From Hymenobacter setariae (GTDB lineage Bacteria > Bacteroidota > Bacteroidia > Cytophagales > Hymenobacteraceae), in the NCBI RefSeq assembly GCF_007713685.1, contig NZ_VMRJ01000001.1, positions 1,284,129 to 1,348,128 on the forward strand: DNA of 64,000 nt. The letters are read 5' to 3'. Positions within the stretch are counted from its first letter, which is position 1, and every line of letters begins with the position of its first letter. The notes under the pieces were generated by a model. That model ran no database searches. It was given only the letters and a program-made list of their open reading frames with translations, and was not told the origin of the DNA. A program made the translations under genes and the position numbers. This document shows positions 17,870 to 26,176 of the stretch, piece by piece.

Positions 17870-20029
17870 ATGGCATCCACCCGGCTGCGGCACGCCTTCC
17901 TAGTACTTCTCTTAGCCTTATTCGGAGGTGGAGTGGCCCCGCGCCCTGCCGCTGCCCAGTGCAAGCTTCGGCTCGATTTTTCGAACCCAAGCTCGGGGTG
18001 GACAATAGTGGCGCGCGATGAGTTTGACGACTCGGCGGGCACGGGGCGGCCCAACCCTAAGTTCTGGCAGGTGCGCCCTGGCGGCACGGACCAGTACGCC
18101 GGCTGGGGCAGTGAGTGGTACGATACCAGCGACTCGTCGCTGGTGACGGTGTCGGGCGGGGCGGCCCACCTGCGGGCCACTCGCTGGCGCGATGCGCAGG
18201 GCAACCCACTGAGTGTACAGAAAGGCACCTACAGCAACGGCGCACCACGCTACGTGCGCTACCGCTCGGGGATGCTGCGCTCAGTAGGACCTTTTGTGCT
18301 GCCCTCCTACGGCGCCTACGAAGCCCGCCTCAAGCTACCCGCCAATGGGGAAGATGCCTGGCCCACGTTCTGGCTCTGGGCCCACCAGGGCACCGAAATA
18401 GACATGCTCGACGGCGCCCGCATCGATAACTGGCCCTACGCCTACCCTAGCAACCCTGGCCTACTCACCAATGTGATTGACTGGCACCACCCCAGCAGCA
18501 CGCAGCAGTATCCTAACTGCGGGCGCCTTTCCAAGCTATGGTCGGACCCCTGGTGGAGCCAAGCCACCCTACTCAGCCGGCAGTACAATACCTACACCAT
18601 GGTGTGGACGCCCGCCAAAATCACGTTTTTCTTCAACGGCCGCGAAATCCAAACCGTGCCGCGCTCAGCTATCCAAAGCGTGCAGCAATGGAGCGAGCTA
18701 TTCATCAACCTGCAAACCACTTCGTGGACTAACGCTACGGCTGATTTTCAGCTGGATGTAGACTACGTGCGCCTACTGCGCCCGACCTGCATGGTCAACG
18801 GCACCTGCCCCGACGACTATGTCATGGACGCGAGCAGCTACAAGTCTTCGTACGAAGCCTTGAACCACGACATCTCGCAGCCGGTACCCAATTGGGAACC
18901 TAGCTCGGACCGCGACCCAGAAGCCACCACTACCTGGGCTAAAGTGAGCGCCGAGCCCGGTTCTATTGCCGTAGGCAAGACCCTACCCGGACAAGCCAGC
19001 ACCCAAGTTTTTTACCGCGGCACTAACGACCGGCTTTATTTGGCCCACAATGCCCGCGGCAATGACTGGACCGTGACGGCGCTACCTTATACCAGCGGCT
19101 ACGACGTGGCGGGCGACGTAGCCTATATCCCCTGCCTTCAGCTGGCCATGTACAAGGGGGCCGATGGGCGCCTACAAGGCTACTACCTCGATGCCCTAGG
19201 TGGCTGGCAGCACACGTGGCTCACGGGGGCGGCCGGGCAGGGCAATGAGCTAGTCGATGGCCAGGCGGGGGCAGTCACCATCTTAGCCGATGAGGGCATT
19301 GTCGCATACCGCAGCCAGCACGCAACAATTCTAGTTTTTACAATAGACCCAAGCTGCTACTCTAGCAGCGCGACCGCTGCATACGCCCCCACCACCCCCC
19401 TCCGCATTCCCAATGGTAGCGCTACCGACGTAGCCGGCGACCTTGTATACGACCAGCGCACGCGCAGCATTTTTTACCGCGGCCAAGACAACCAGCTACA
19501 AGCGTACTGGTGGGACGGCCAGGCCTATACTCATGCCCGAGTCGACAGTGCCCAGCCGATGGCTGCCAAGCCCACCGCGCTCGTTGCTACGGCAACCGGT
19601 ATTTTTTATGTAAGCCAGGATGATAACATCTGCTGCGTAACTCGCAACAAGCGCACGGGGCACTTTGCCACTGCGGTGCTACCGATGGCCCCTTACACCT
19701 ATGGCGACACGGGCTACCCCATGGCTTACAAGGTAAAAGGCTCGCTGGCCAGCACCCCCGACGGCACTCACCTTCTGTACCAGGGCTACGATGGCCGCCT
19801 GCAAATGCTGTACCTCGACGGTATCCAATGGCAACACGCCTGGCTAGACGACTACTGGAACACAAACGAGTTTTGCTCGTTCAGCACCAAACAGGGCAGC
19901 GGACTTGCTTCGGTGACAACTGATAGCCGCCGCACCTTCTACTGCGACGCCTACAACCACTTGCGCTACTTTGGCTGGGAGCCTTGCGAAGTAACCGAGT
20001 GCGGCAACATGCACGCCAATCTACACTAG
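17870..20029 (+). CDS. Secreted GH16-family protein with a C-terminal lectin-like beta-propeller
   Basis: 719 residues. A signal peptide (LRHAFLVLLLALFGGGVAPRPAAAQ) is followed by a GH16 jelly-roll domain (residues ~40-315: VARDEFDD, GAYEARLKLPANGEDAWPTF, WTPAKITFFFNGREIQT). The GH16 catalytic signature usually reads ExDxxE; here it is EIDMLD, so the last acid is Asp. Residues ~350-719 contain repeats of the type FYRGxDxxLQxYYxDGxxWxHAWL, like fucose-binding propeller lectins. Family members cut beta-glucans, agar or related polymers. No T9SS tail is seen. Its position next to the glycan locus suggests remodelling or binding of a surface polymer. The ATG at 17870 is preferred over a TTG at 17864. 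Confidence 0.85.
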   Translation: MASTRLRHAFLVLLLALFGGGVAPRPAAAQCKLRLDFSNPSSGWTIVARDEFDDSAGTGRPNPKFWQVRPGGTDQYAGWGSEWYDTSDSSLVTVSGGAAHLRATRWRDAQGNPLSVQKGTYSNGAPRYVRYRSGMLRSVGPFVLPSYGAYEARLKLPANGEDAWPTFWLWAHQGTEIDMLDGARIDNWPYAYPSNPGLLTNVIDWHHPSSTQQYPNCGRLSKLWSDPWWSQATLLSRQYNTYTMVWTPAKITFFFNGREIQTVPRSAIQSVQQWSELFINLQTTSWTNATADFQLDVDYVRLLRPTCMVNGTCPDDYVMDASSYKSSYEALNHDISQPVPNWEPSSDRDPEATTTWAKVSAEPGSIAVGKTLPGQASTQVFYRGTNDRLYLAHNARGNDWTVTALPYTSGYDVAGDVAYIPCLQLAMYKGADGRLQGYYLDALGGWQHTWLTGAAGQGNELVDGQAGAVTILADEGIVAYRSQHATILVFTIDPSCYSSSATAAYAPTTPLRIPNGSATDVAGDLVYDQRTRSIFYRGQDNQLQAYWWDGQAYTHARVDSAQPMAAKPTALVATATGIFYVSQDDNICCVTRNKRTGHFATAVLPMAPYTYGDTGYPMAYKVKGSLASTPDGTHLLYQGYDGRLQMLYLDGIQWQHAWLDDYWNTNEFCSFSTKQGSGLASVTTDSRRTFYCDAYNHLRYFGWEPCEVTECGNMHANLH

Positions 20030-20086
20030 CCCAGCATACTAGCCACAACCGTCTAGGTCAGCGGCCACCGCCACAAAAGCGAGGGC

Positions 20087-20500
20087 CTAGCTTAACACTG
20101 CCATTTTAGTACCAGCGAAGCTGGCGCTCCAAGACAGCTGGGCAAACACCTTGTGAGGTAGCAGCAAAGCTCCATAAAGCAGGCTAGGAGACTGAGACAC
20201 GTTTGCGCGCCAATACGCTTTGATTTCTTCTATCTCTTCCGGCGTGAAATCAGGCATGGATAAGTGTGCCGTCAAGAGCTTGTCCCAGCCCCATCGTGAT
20301 AGCATATAGCCCGCCTGCAGCAGAAAAGCCTGCAGCTCTGTAGGCATTCGGGGGCCGGTATAGTACTCAATGGCAAGGTAAAGCCCCGATGGGTGCACAA
20401 GAACCCGCCCAACAGCGTTTTCGAAATGCAAGTGTGAGCCAGGTGCAGAAGTATAATTATTCACAGAAGCAGCTAAAATCAAATATATAGTTAAGAGCAA
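20087..20500 (-). CDS. Hypothetical protein
   Basis: Up to 137 residues. The core SHLHFENAVGRVLVHPSGLYLAIEYYTGPRMPTELQAFLLQAG, then DFTPEEIEEIKAYWRANV, looks like a real small globular protein. I do not recognise a family. The start is uncertain: TTG at 20500 adds a hydrophobic, AT-rich leader, whereas GTG at 20464 would begin just before the conserved-looking part. No clear signal peptide. No operon partner. Confidence 0.5.
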   Translation of the reverse strand: MLLTIYLILAASVNNYTSAPGSHLHFENAVGRVLVHPSGLYLAIEYYTGPRMPTELQAFLLQAGYMLSRWGWDKLLTAHLSMPDFTPEEIEEIKAYWRANVSQSPSLLYGALLLPHKVFAQLSWSASFAGTKMAVLS

Positions 20501-20770
20501 GACAACAAATATATTTAACTACTGCCTATAGTTGTGCTAACTGCATAGCGATTAATTTATTTATTGCATTCTACTTATTCTACTGGTTGGCAAACTGTGC
20601 ATTGTTATACCTCTCCATTGCCTGCGGCTGCCGAGCCTACCTAGGGTTATCATCCATACAACACTCGCCGCTGGTCACCTAGCCTTTCCGATAATTTATC
20701 TAGACAAGCCATCACGTACTCTGAGTATTTGGCAGCGCACCAATGTGGAATAATAGATAGATGAAGGGCC
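20501..20770. other. AT-rich intergenic region
   Basis: No supported gene. The region is markedly AT-rich compared with its surroundings (for example 20500-20600) and probably contains the promoter for the preceding minus-strand gene. It ends in the terminator at 20771-20805. Confidence 0.35.
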
Positions 20771-20805
20771 ACAAAAAAGGCCCCGTGCTGAGCGGGGCCT
20801 TTTAC
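20771..20805 (-). terminator. Rho-independent terminator of the SnoaL-like gene
   Basis: A stem AAAAGGCCCCG / CGGGGCCTTTT with loop TGCTGAG, followed by a T-run when read on the minus strand. It lies about 20 bases after the stop codon of the minus-strand gene at 20827-21177. Confidence 0.8.
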
Positions 20806-20826
20806 CTATACTGCTTGCCAGTGGTA

Positions 20827-21177
20827 TTACACTTGCTCGATATCCATTTGCTTGATTAAGCCGGCATCGATGGTGTAGAGGTGTTTCACCGGGCCGTCAA
20901 ACACTACTTTTCCCTGCAAGTCTTTGACTACTTGCTGCACGGCTACCTCTAGTTGGCCGTTTTCGCGTTGTGCAAAGCCAGTGGGCTCTACGTGGGGGTC
21001 TAGCTCCTGCCACTGCCGCAGCCAGTAGTCTCGCACTTGCTCGTGGCCTACGGCATAATCGCCCTCCCACGCGCGCGACCACCGCACCTGCGGGTCAAAC
21101 GTAGCGAGGATGGTAGGAATATCGCGGGCATTGAAAGCGGCGTATATTTTCCGAATCAGGTCTTGCTGTTGGTCCAT
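20827..21177 (-). CDS. SnoaL-like/NTF2-fold protein
   Basis: A 116-residue small cone-shaped (NTF2-like) domain protein. The start DLIRKIYAAFNARDIPTILATFDPQVRW is the classic first helix pair and strand of SnoaL-like proteins, and the end VFDGPVKHLYTIDAGLIKQMDI gives the closing strands. Members include small cyclases, isomerases and proteins without known activity. No catalytic assignment can be made here. A terminator follows at once, so it is a single-gene unit. Confidence 0.85.
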   Translation of the reverse strand: MDQQQDLIRKIYAAFNARDIPTILATFDPQVRWSRAWEGDYAVGHEQVRDYWLRQWQELDPHVEPTGFAQRENGQLEVAVQQVVKDLQGKVVFDGPVKHLYTIDAGLIKQMDIEQV

Positions 21178-21389
21178 AAGAAAGGAAAGACTGCGTGAAC
21201 GTACTGTAGCCTACTAGGCTTGTGCGGTGAAGTTATGCGGCGCCTACCTATTCGCTCATGAGGCAGGCCTGCCCCTAGAGCACCTAGGGGACTTACCGCC
21301 AACCGATTGCTTAGGCGCATAGGCGCGCAGCAAAAACAAAGAGCCGCAACAGCGCACGAAGCGCTTGCTTCCTTAACCGCGCTTGTAGG

Positions 21390-21719
21390 TTATTGGCCCT
21401 TCACGAAGACCAGCGTAGTCCGCACATCACTTGCTGCTGCCTCTGCGCTGAAGGTACTCTGCAGGCGATAGCCTTGCTGGTACAACGTCGCAAAGATTTT
21501 TTGATAGCCTTGCCCCGACTTGTCTAAGCGCTCGCCAAATGCTCCGTTTTCGAAACCGAGCTGCTCGCTTTTCCCATCAGGCCGGGTAATACTCACATTA
21601 ACACGCCGAACCCCTTCCGTAATTCGCACTACTAGCACCTCTGGCCCTCCTGTCTGCGCCTCAGCTGGCCTAGAAGCCAATGCCAGCAGGCACGCCCCTA
21701 GAAATAAGAGTTTTTTCAT
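21390..21719 (-). CDS. Small secreted hypothetical protein
   Basis: 109 residues with a signal peptide (MKKLLFLGACLLALASRPAEAQ, cleavage after AEA) and a mature part of ~87 residues: VLVVRITEGVRRVNVSITRPDGK, later GQGYQKIFATLYQQGYRLQSTF. The pattern looks like a small alpha/beta periplasmic domain of a type frequent in Hymenobacter. No function is recognised. Confidence 0.7.
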   Translation of the reverse strand: MKKLLFLGACLLALASRPAEAQTGGPEVLVVRITEGVRRVNVSITRPDGKSEQLGFENGAFGERLDKSGQGYQKIFATLYQQGYRLQSTFSAEAAASDVRTTLVFVKGQ

Positions 21720-21948
21720 GACCGAAGATAACCTTACCTTTTCCGACCAAGTGGCCCTAGGTCATTCAGCGGCTTCTTCACTACTTACGAGGTATTCGAG
21801 GCTTGCGCAGGTAATAAAAAGTACTGCGGAGAATAGAACTTCGCTTCTGCTAGTGAGCCATTGAGCCTTGCTTTTCTAATAGTTAGCAAAGGCATACAGT
21901 TTCTTCGCGCGCCAGAGGTAAATGCTGACTTGATAAGCAAGGGCTACT

Positions 21949-22251
21949 CTAATCTATAACAAGCTCTGCTGTTTTCCACACATAGCTTGCATCAGGCAAG
22001 CGTTTACAATTTTTCTGAAATGCCTGAATGACAGGCCCCCTCGTTTTATCTTCCTTAGAGCAGCCAATGATGCCACGACCTAGGAGAGCAATGACGACGG
22101 TATTAGGCTCCTTGTATTCTAAATACCGCCCGATGACTTGCAGTTCAGCAATGCTGGTCGTGATACGCGCACCATCACTATCGATATTTAGAGGCTTAAT
22201 AAAGCGAATGACTTTGTCTTGATAGGTGATGTCGTGAAACAGGTAGCGCAT
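21949..22251 (-). CDS. Small hypothetical protein
   Basis: 100 residues, no signal peptide. It starts MRYLFHDITYQDKVIRFIKPL and continues EYKEPNTVVIALLGRGIIGCSKED, a mix of strands and helices. It is AT-richer than most of the window. I do not recognise the family. The stand-alone location in an accessory stretch is all that context offers. Confidence 0.5.
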   Translation of the reverse strand: MRYLFHDITYQDKVIRFIKPLNIDSDGARITTSIAELQVIGRYLEYKEPNTVVIALLGRGIIGCSKEDKTRGPVIQAFQKNCKRLPDASYVWKTAELVID

Positions 22252-22600
22252 CCTTGGTAAAATTTGTATGCAGCCACAAATTACAACAGAATCCCCACAG
22301 ATTTATACTAGAAAATCTACTATGCACTATTTTGCCACGACTAACACGCTCTATTTGTCTCACTTACCGCTAAGTTTCGCATGCCGTCTTCTGGCAGCAG
22401 CATTCACCTAGTTCAATGTTAAGAACTGTATATGATGGCGCTCTACTATCTTCCTAATGACCGTGAGCTTACCATAGAACTGGCCACTTAGCACCCCACA
22501 TCAGCTATAAAAACCTCATCTAAAGCAGATGAGCCGTTCCAAACTATAAAAACAACCTTAGCCCGAAGACTACACAAGCATAGGGATAAACTCAACAGCA
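22252..22600. other. AT-rich intergenic region
   Basis: No supported gene. It contains a short hairpin CTCATCTAAAGCAGATGAG near 22516-22534. The rest is non-coding in all frames as far as can be seen. Confidence 0.35.
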
Positions 22601-22632
22601 AGCCCCGACCTCACCAGCCGGGGCTCTTTACT
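22601..22632. terminator. Probable terminator
   Basis: The hairpin AGCCCCG-N11-CGGGGCT lies directly after the stop of the minus-strand acidic protein gene. The T-rich flank is on the plus side, so direction is not clear. The same AGCCCCGAC core recurs at 25341, 25897 and 26697. Confidence 0.5.
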
Positions 22633-22634
22633 TA

Positions 22635-23078
22635 TTAGGCTACCTGCAACTCTTCTTCGCGGTAGCAGTCCCAGTAGCCATCAGCTAGCCGATATACAGG
22701 CACGCGGCGCAGTAGTCCCGTCACTGGGTGAGGTTCTTTTAAATACCCACGCCAAACCACAGTGTGCGGCAGCGCCTGCGTGAGGGGCAGCACGGCCCGA
22801 CCTACTTCAAAGGCAAATAAGGTTGAGGCAGCCTGCATTACCACTGGCTCGGGCTCAATTAGCGCGGGCACCTGAGGCACTTCTTCATAGTCAGGGTCGG
22901 CCAGCTCCGCCTCGTCGCTTCCTTGCGCGATGTCATCGTAGTCAGGGTCGGCTGGTGTCTCGTATTCTATATCAGCTACTTCATGGTAGTAAGTCGGCAA
23001 TGCATCGTCATATTCTACATCGGCCGTGTCGTAGTCCGGCTCAAAGTCGGGGTCAGGTTTTCGGTCGGGCTTTGGCAT
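22635..23078 (-). CDS. Acidic repeat protein with a shared C-terminal GYWDCYREEEL module
   Basis: About 147 residues. The N-terminal half is acidic and Tyr/Pro-rich with repeated DPDY/DPDF units. The last ~60 residues (VVWRGYLKEPHPVTG, RVPVYRLADGYWDCYREEEL) are nearly the same as the end of the gene at 25473-25886, so both carry one module. The ATG at 23078 (MPKPDRKPDPDFEP) gives a polar start like its paralogue; the in-frame ATG at 23147 would add a hydrophobic leader. No known family is recognised; likely cytosolic. Confidence 0.6.
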   Translation of the reverse strand: MPKPDRKPDPDFEPDYDTADVEYDDALPTYYHEVADIEYETPADPDYDDIAQGSDEAELADPDYEEVPQVPALIEPEPVVMQAASTLFAFEVGRAVLPLTQALPHTVVWRGYLKEPHPVTGLLRRVPVYRLADGYWDCYREEELQVA

Positions 23079-23493
23079 AAGCTTACAGGCTAAATCTTCT
23101 ACTAAGCTAACTAGTACTAGCGCCACTGGCAAAATCTGGTGTCGCATTACGCCCGCTACGCAACGTCGTCATCCACTACTTTTTGCGCTCTATGCCTTTT
23201 AATACAATGCCGCTAACTCGTTAGTACCTGCTGGCCCTTCCTTTTACTCCTGCTGCATTATTTCTCGTCCAAGCCCTCAGCCAACCATTCACCAACTTCT
23301 CTACTCTTGGTAGTTCTGCACCTAGTATTACTACTCTATTACAGCTTGTTAGAACTATACCGCTACCTACTCAGAACCTGGCGCACCCAATAGCAAGAAG
23401 CGTCCGTTGGCAAGTTATTTCGGCAGCAGGTGGCTTAATGCAACCCTTCTAAGGAGTACTGCCTCATCAGACTACTTATTCCTTTTCTCTCTG
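23079..23493. other. Intergenic region between divergent genes
   Basis: No supported gene. It separates the acidic protein gene (minus) from the beta-barrel gene (plus), so both promoters should be here. An alternative upstream start of the minus gene would extend into it as far as 23147. Confidence 0.3.
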
Positions 23494-24171
23494 ATGAAAC
23501 GACTATTCTTCTTACTCAGCAGTTACTGGCTGCTGGCCAGCACTGCGCAGGCGCAGGTAGGCCTACGTACTGGGGGTGGACTAACTAGCATCGCCAAGAG
23601 TTCTGACGACGGTAGAAACGTCACTACTACACAGCGAAAGCTAGGCTACCAAGCAGGCATCTTCTACCAAATATCCCTTAGCCAGTATTTGTCGCTCGTG
23701 CCCGAAATAGCGTTTAGCCGCGAGCACTTTGCTGTGGATAACAACTACTATTTCGGAGAAGGCGACGTTTTCAGTTCTTACATCCAATCGCTGTCTTACC
23801 TAAATCTACCCATCTTGCTCCGGGCGAGTCTCGGGGCATTCTATCTCGAAGTCGGGCCACAAGCCAGTTTATTGGTTGGGGGACGTGCTACTGGCACTCA
23901 AACCATCAGCGGAGGCTTTGTAGCGGGTTCCTATTCGACGCCTATTGATGCTGCGGCAACTACCAGTTACCATCGCTTCGATGCAGGTCCCTGCGTAGGT
24001 GTGGGGATAAAACTACCCGCCGGCCTGGGCCTAGGAGTACGGGCTTATTGGGGGCTTACGAAGCTAACAAAGGAGCAAACGTCCGTACCGTTTGGTCAGT
24101 CATACATTGCATTTCAACATCGACAAACGCTGCAAGCCTCGCTGACTTATCAATTGCCGACCCGCCAGTAG
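23494..24171 (+). CDS. Outer-membrane beta-barrel protein (PorT-like)
   Basis: 225 residues with a signal peptide (MKRLFFLLSSYWLLASTAQAQ), then alternating amphipathic strands: GLRTGGGLTSIAKS, LSLVPEIAFSREHF, SYLNLPILLRASLGAFYLEVGPQASLLVGG and a final QTLQASLTYQLP ending in an aromatic/hydrophobic strand. That is the form of the small porin-like barrels (outer membrane protein beta-barrel domain) common in Bacteroidota. The ATG at 23494 is chosen because it begins the signal peptide. Likely monomeric, in the outer membrane; substrate unknown. Confidence 0.8.
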   Translation: MKRLFFLLSSYWLLASTAQAQVGLRTGGGLTSIAKSSDDGRNVTTTQRKLGYQAGIFYQISLSQYLSLVPEIAFSREHFAVDNNYYFGEGDVFSSYIQSLSYLNLPILLRASLGAFYLEVGPQASLLVGGRATGTQTISGGFVAGSYSTPIDAAATTSYHRFDAGPCVGVGIKLPAGLGLGVRAYWGLTKLTKEQTSVPFGQSYIAFQHRQTLQASLTYQLPTRQ

Positions 24172-24385
24172 TGTCGGACGTGCGGTCAGCGCCGCAGGGG
24201 CGTATTCGGGGCAGCGCGGCGACGCCTATCGACTATAACCAATTAGCTCGCTTGTTTACTGAGGTCAGCATTTATACCAAGATACAAGAAACTATGGCCT
24301 CCATTGACCGCCCAAAATACACTCAGCAGCTAGGTAACAGCTAGATAGCTCTTTATCCGCTATCATATTACCACCGTCAGTATAG

Positions 24386-24574
24386 GGGGTTAGTACAGTA
24401 GGTGGTCAACTGATATTCTGGATTAATGCTTTTTCTAAAGGAAACTCGCTTTTCGACGACTGGCAAACTAGGGAGGTTTACTTAGAAGATGGCGGCGAAG
24501 CCTACTTCAATATGTATATCAATCTTGATGCACAGCAGTGCTTTGACTTCTTCCACAATTTAATTGGTGGCTAA
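24386..24574 (+). pseudogene. Relic of a coding gene without a start
   Basis: An open frame translating to STVGGQLIFWINAFSKGNSL, then FDDWQTREVYLEDGGEAYFN and NLDAQQCFDFFHNLIGG before TAA. The composition is protein-like (acidic/aromatic helix patterns), but an in-frame TAG lies just upstream and no start codon precedes the coherent part. The best reading is the 3' remnant of a gene whose 5' part is gone. The parent family is not recognised. Confidence 0.5.
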
Positions 24575-24631
24575 AAGTTGAAGCGAATTATCTCTTAGGA
24601 ACTGTGCAACGTCTTTTAGTAGCTTGGTGAT

Positions 24632-25324
24632 ATGAAACACTTGCTACTGCTAAGCGGGCTATTACTGACAAGATTTACTAGCTGCTCCTCTACTGAGACC
24701 GCTTCACATACAGCGGACCCGAGCCAGTCAGTAGCCGGACATACATCAATACCGCCAGCGTCAGTTGTCCCTCATCTCCCAGCTACTAAGCAAGACACGG
24801 CCGCATTGCTAAGTCAAGCGCTGTGGCCAGATTCGCGTGGATACCAATTAGAGTCCTTCAAAAAGGGCGATATCAATCAAGACCAGCGCCCTGATTTTAT
24901 TGCAGTATTTCGAACGCTGACCCCAACCGACACCCTAGACGGAGAGGCGAGTTATTCCCGCCGGGTCGCGCTGATTCTAAATCGGGGGTGGCCGTCCGTG
25001 GCCTTAGCGGCTTACAATGATACTGTTGTAGAATGCACCGCCTGTGGGGGCGCTGGTGTAGGAGACCCGCATCAAGGAATTACTATCAAGGGTGGATACT
25101 TTTCGCTGGAGGGCCTGTATGGTGCCTGCCGAAAGACCTATGTTGTCACCACCTTTCGCTACTCGAAAGCGGAGCACAACTGGTTTTTGCACAAGATTGG
25201 CCAGGACGATGATGACTGCAATAATACGGAGGCTCCCCCGCGCCATCAAGAGCAGACGACACGCGATTTTGGACATGTCAGTTTTGAGGCATTTGAGGGT
25301 GGTGCACCTCCTCAAACACTATAG
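24632..25324 (+). CDS. Putative lipoprotein with a VCBS/FG-GAP-like segment
   Basis: 230 residues. The start MKHLLLLSGLLLTRFTSC gives a lipoprotein signal with Cys18. A Ser/Thr/Pro-rich linker runs to about residue 60. The segment LESFKKGDINQDQRPDFIAVF is like the Asp-rich calcium loops of VCBS/FG-GAP units (D-x-N-x-D-x-x-P-D). The rest (VALILNRGWPSVALAAYNDTVV, GGYFSLEGLYGACRKTYVVTTF) fits a conserved Bacteroidota hypothetical. Probably anchored in the envelope and facing outward. A weak terminator follows. Confidence 0.65.
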   Translation: MKHLLLLSGLLLTRFTSCSSTETASHTADPSQSVAGHTSIPPASVVPHLPATKQDTAALLSQALWPDSRGYQLESFKKGDINQDQRPDFIAVFRTLTPTDTLDGEASYSRRVALILNRGWPSVALAAYNDTVVECTACGGAGVGDPHQGITIKGGYFSLEGLYGACRKTYVVTTFRYSKAEHNWFLHKIGQDDDDCNNTEAPPRHQEQTTRDFGHVSFEAFEGGAPPQTL

Positions 25325-25335
25325 ACAACAACAAG

Positions 25336-25368
25336 CAAGCCCCGACTAACCTAGGCCGAGGGCTTTTC
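25336..25368 (+). terminator. Weak terminator after the lipoprotein gene
   Basis: An imperfect stem AAGCCCCG / CGAGGGCTT followed by TTTTC. It begins about 12 bases after the lipoprotein stop codon. Confidence 0.55.
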
Positions 25369-25472
25369 GAGGACTGATTTTTTGTGCACTTAGTCTCAAA
25401 ATGGGTCGCATTGCACCCATCACAGTCCAACTCACTTAGTCACGACTCGCCTCTACTACTTATTTTAGTAGT

Positions 25473-25886
25473 ATGGCAACCCAAAAACTCCGCTACTCGC
25501 GCACCGATGCCGAGCAAACGCAAGCCTGGGACGCAGGCGAAGAATATCCCGACCTACCAGCTGAGCTGAATTATGCTGATGAAGCTGCCGACGTGTGCCA
25601 GCACTGCGGCGAGCCGCTAGGCTGGCATGAGCAAGCGTGCGAAGAGCCGATTGCTAAGCCTACGTCAGAGCCTACAATACCCTCCCCGCAAGCCTCAGGT
25701 GGCTTCACCTTTGCCCTAGGTAGTTTAGCCCTGCCTATTACGCAGGAAAGCCCGCATCCAGTAGTATGGCGTGGCCACCTGAAAGAGCGCCATCCCGCTA
25801 CGGGCCTAGTTCAGCGAGTGCCGGTGTACCGGCTCGATGATGGGTATTGGGACTGCTACCGCGAAGAGGAACTACGGGTGGCGTAG
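25473..25886 (+). CDS. Hypothetical protein with a CxxC...C zinc-like motif and the GYWDCYREEEL module
   Basis: 137 residues, cytosolic. An acidic N-terminal part (RTDAEQTQAWDAGEEYPDLP) leads to CQHCGEPLGWHEQAC, whose Cys/His spacing could bind zinc. The C-terminal module VVWRGHLKERHPATG, RVPVYRLDDGYWDCYREEEL matches the one ending the gene at 22635-23078. In each case the module begins after a short hydrophobic FAxxxGxxxLP-x-T-Q strand. The function of the module is unknown. A perfect 17-bp-stem terminator follows directly. Confidence 0.7.
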   Translation: MATQKLRYSRTDAEQTQAWDAGEEYPDLPAELNYADEAADVCQHCGEPLGWHEQACEEPIAKPTSEPTIPSPQASGGFTFALGSLALPITQESPHPVVWRGHLKERHPATGLVQRVPVYRLDDGYWDCYREEELRVA

Positions 25887-25890
25887 AAAA

Positions 25891-25928
25891 GCAAAAGAGC
25901 CCCGACCGGTTGGTCGGGGCTCTTTTGC
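25891..25928. terminator. Strong bidirectional terminator
   Basis: A perfect 17-bp stem, GCAAAAGAGCCCCGACC / GGTCGGGGCTCTTTTGC, with loop GGTT. It has A-runs on the left and T-runs on the right, so it works in both directions: for the plus-strand gene ending at 25886 and for the minus-strand T9SS relic ending at 25949. Confidence 0.9.
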
Positions 25929-25948
25929 AGTACTTGTTGGTTGGTCCG

Positions 25949-26137
25949 CTACTCAACCAGCAGGCGTAAGGCTTGGCCGCTGGTGCGCACGACATATACG
26001 CCTGGCACCAGTGCGCTCAAGTCGAGCCGTACCGGTTGCGTCGGCAACGCGGTCGTTGTGAGCGTACGGCCGGGTGCGTCTATCACCCGTACAGTTTTGG
26101 GGGCTGACCGGCAAAATCTCTTCGTCACCGTATACAT
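25949..26137 (-). pseudogene. Orphan T9SS C-terminal sorting domain (3' relic)
   Basis: A frame ending in TVRVIDAPGRTL, then VRLDLSALVPGVYVVRTSGQ and LRLLVE before the stop. This is the classic end of a type A T9SS sorting domain (V-x-DA-x-G-R, L-P-x-G-x-Y-V-V-R, xLLVE). The body of a cargo protein and the usual YPNPA start of the domain are missing: upstream the frame runs at once into the divergent lipoprotein gene. The relic still keeps the terminator on its 3' side. Most likely what is left of a larger secreted protein after deletion. Confidence 0.75.
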
Positions 26138-26176
26138 AGGCAGCGTTAACGCTTTTACCCTTTGCTTTCTATTTCT

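Noticed and set aside
24048..24344. 98-codon frame overlapping the end of the beta-barrel gene
   Set aside because: The first part is a shadow of the barrel gene, and the rest has no clear protein pattern.
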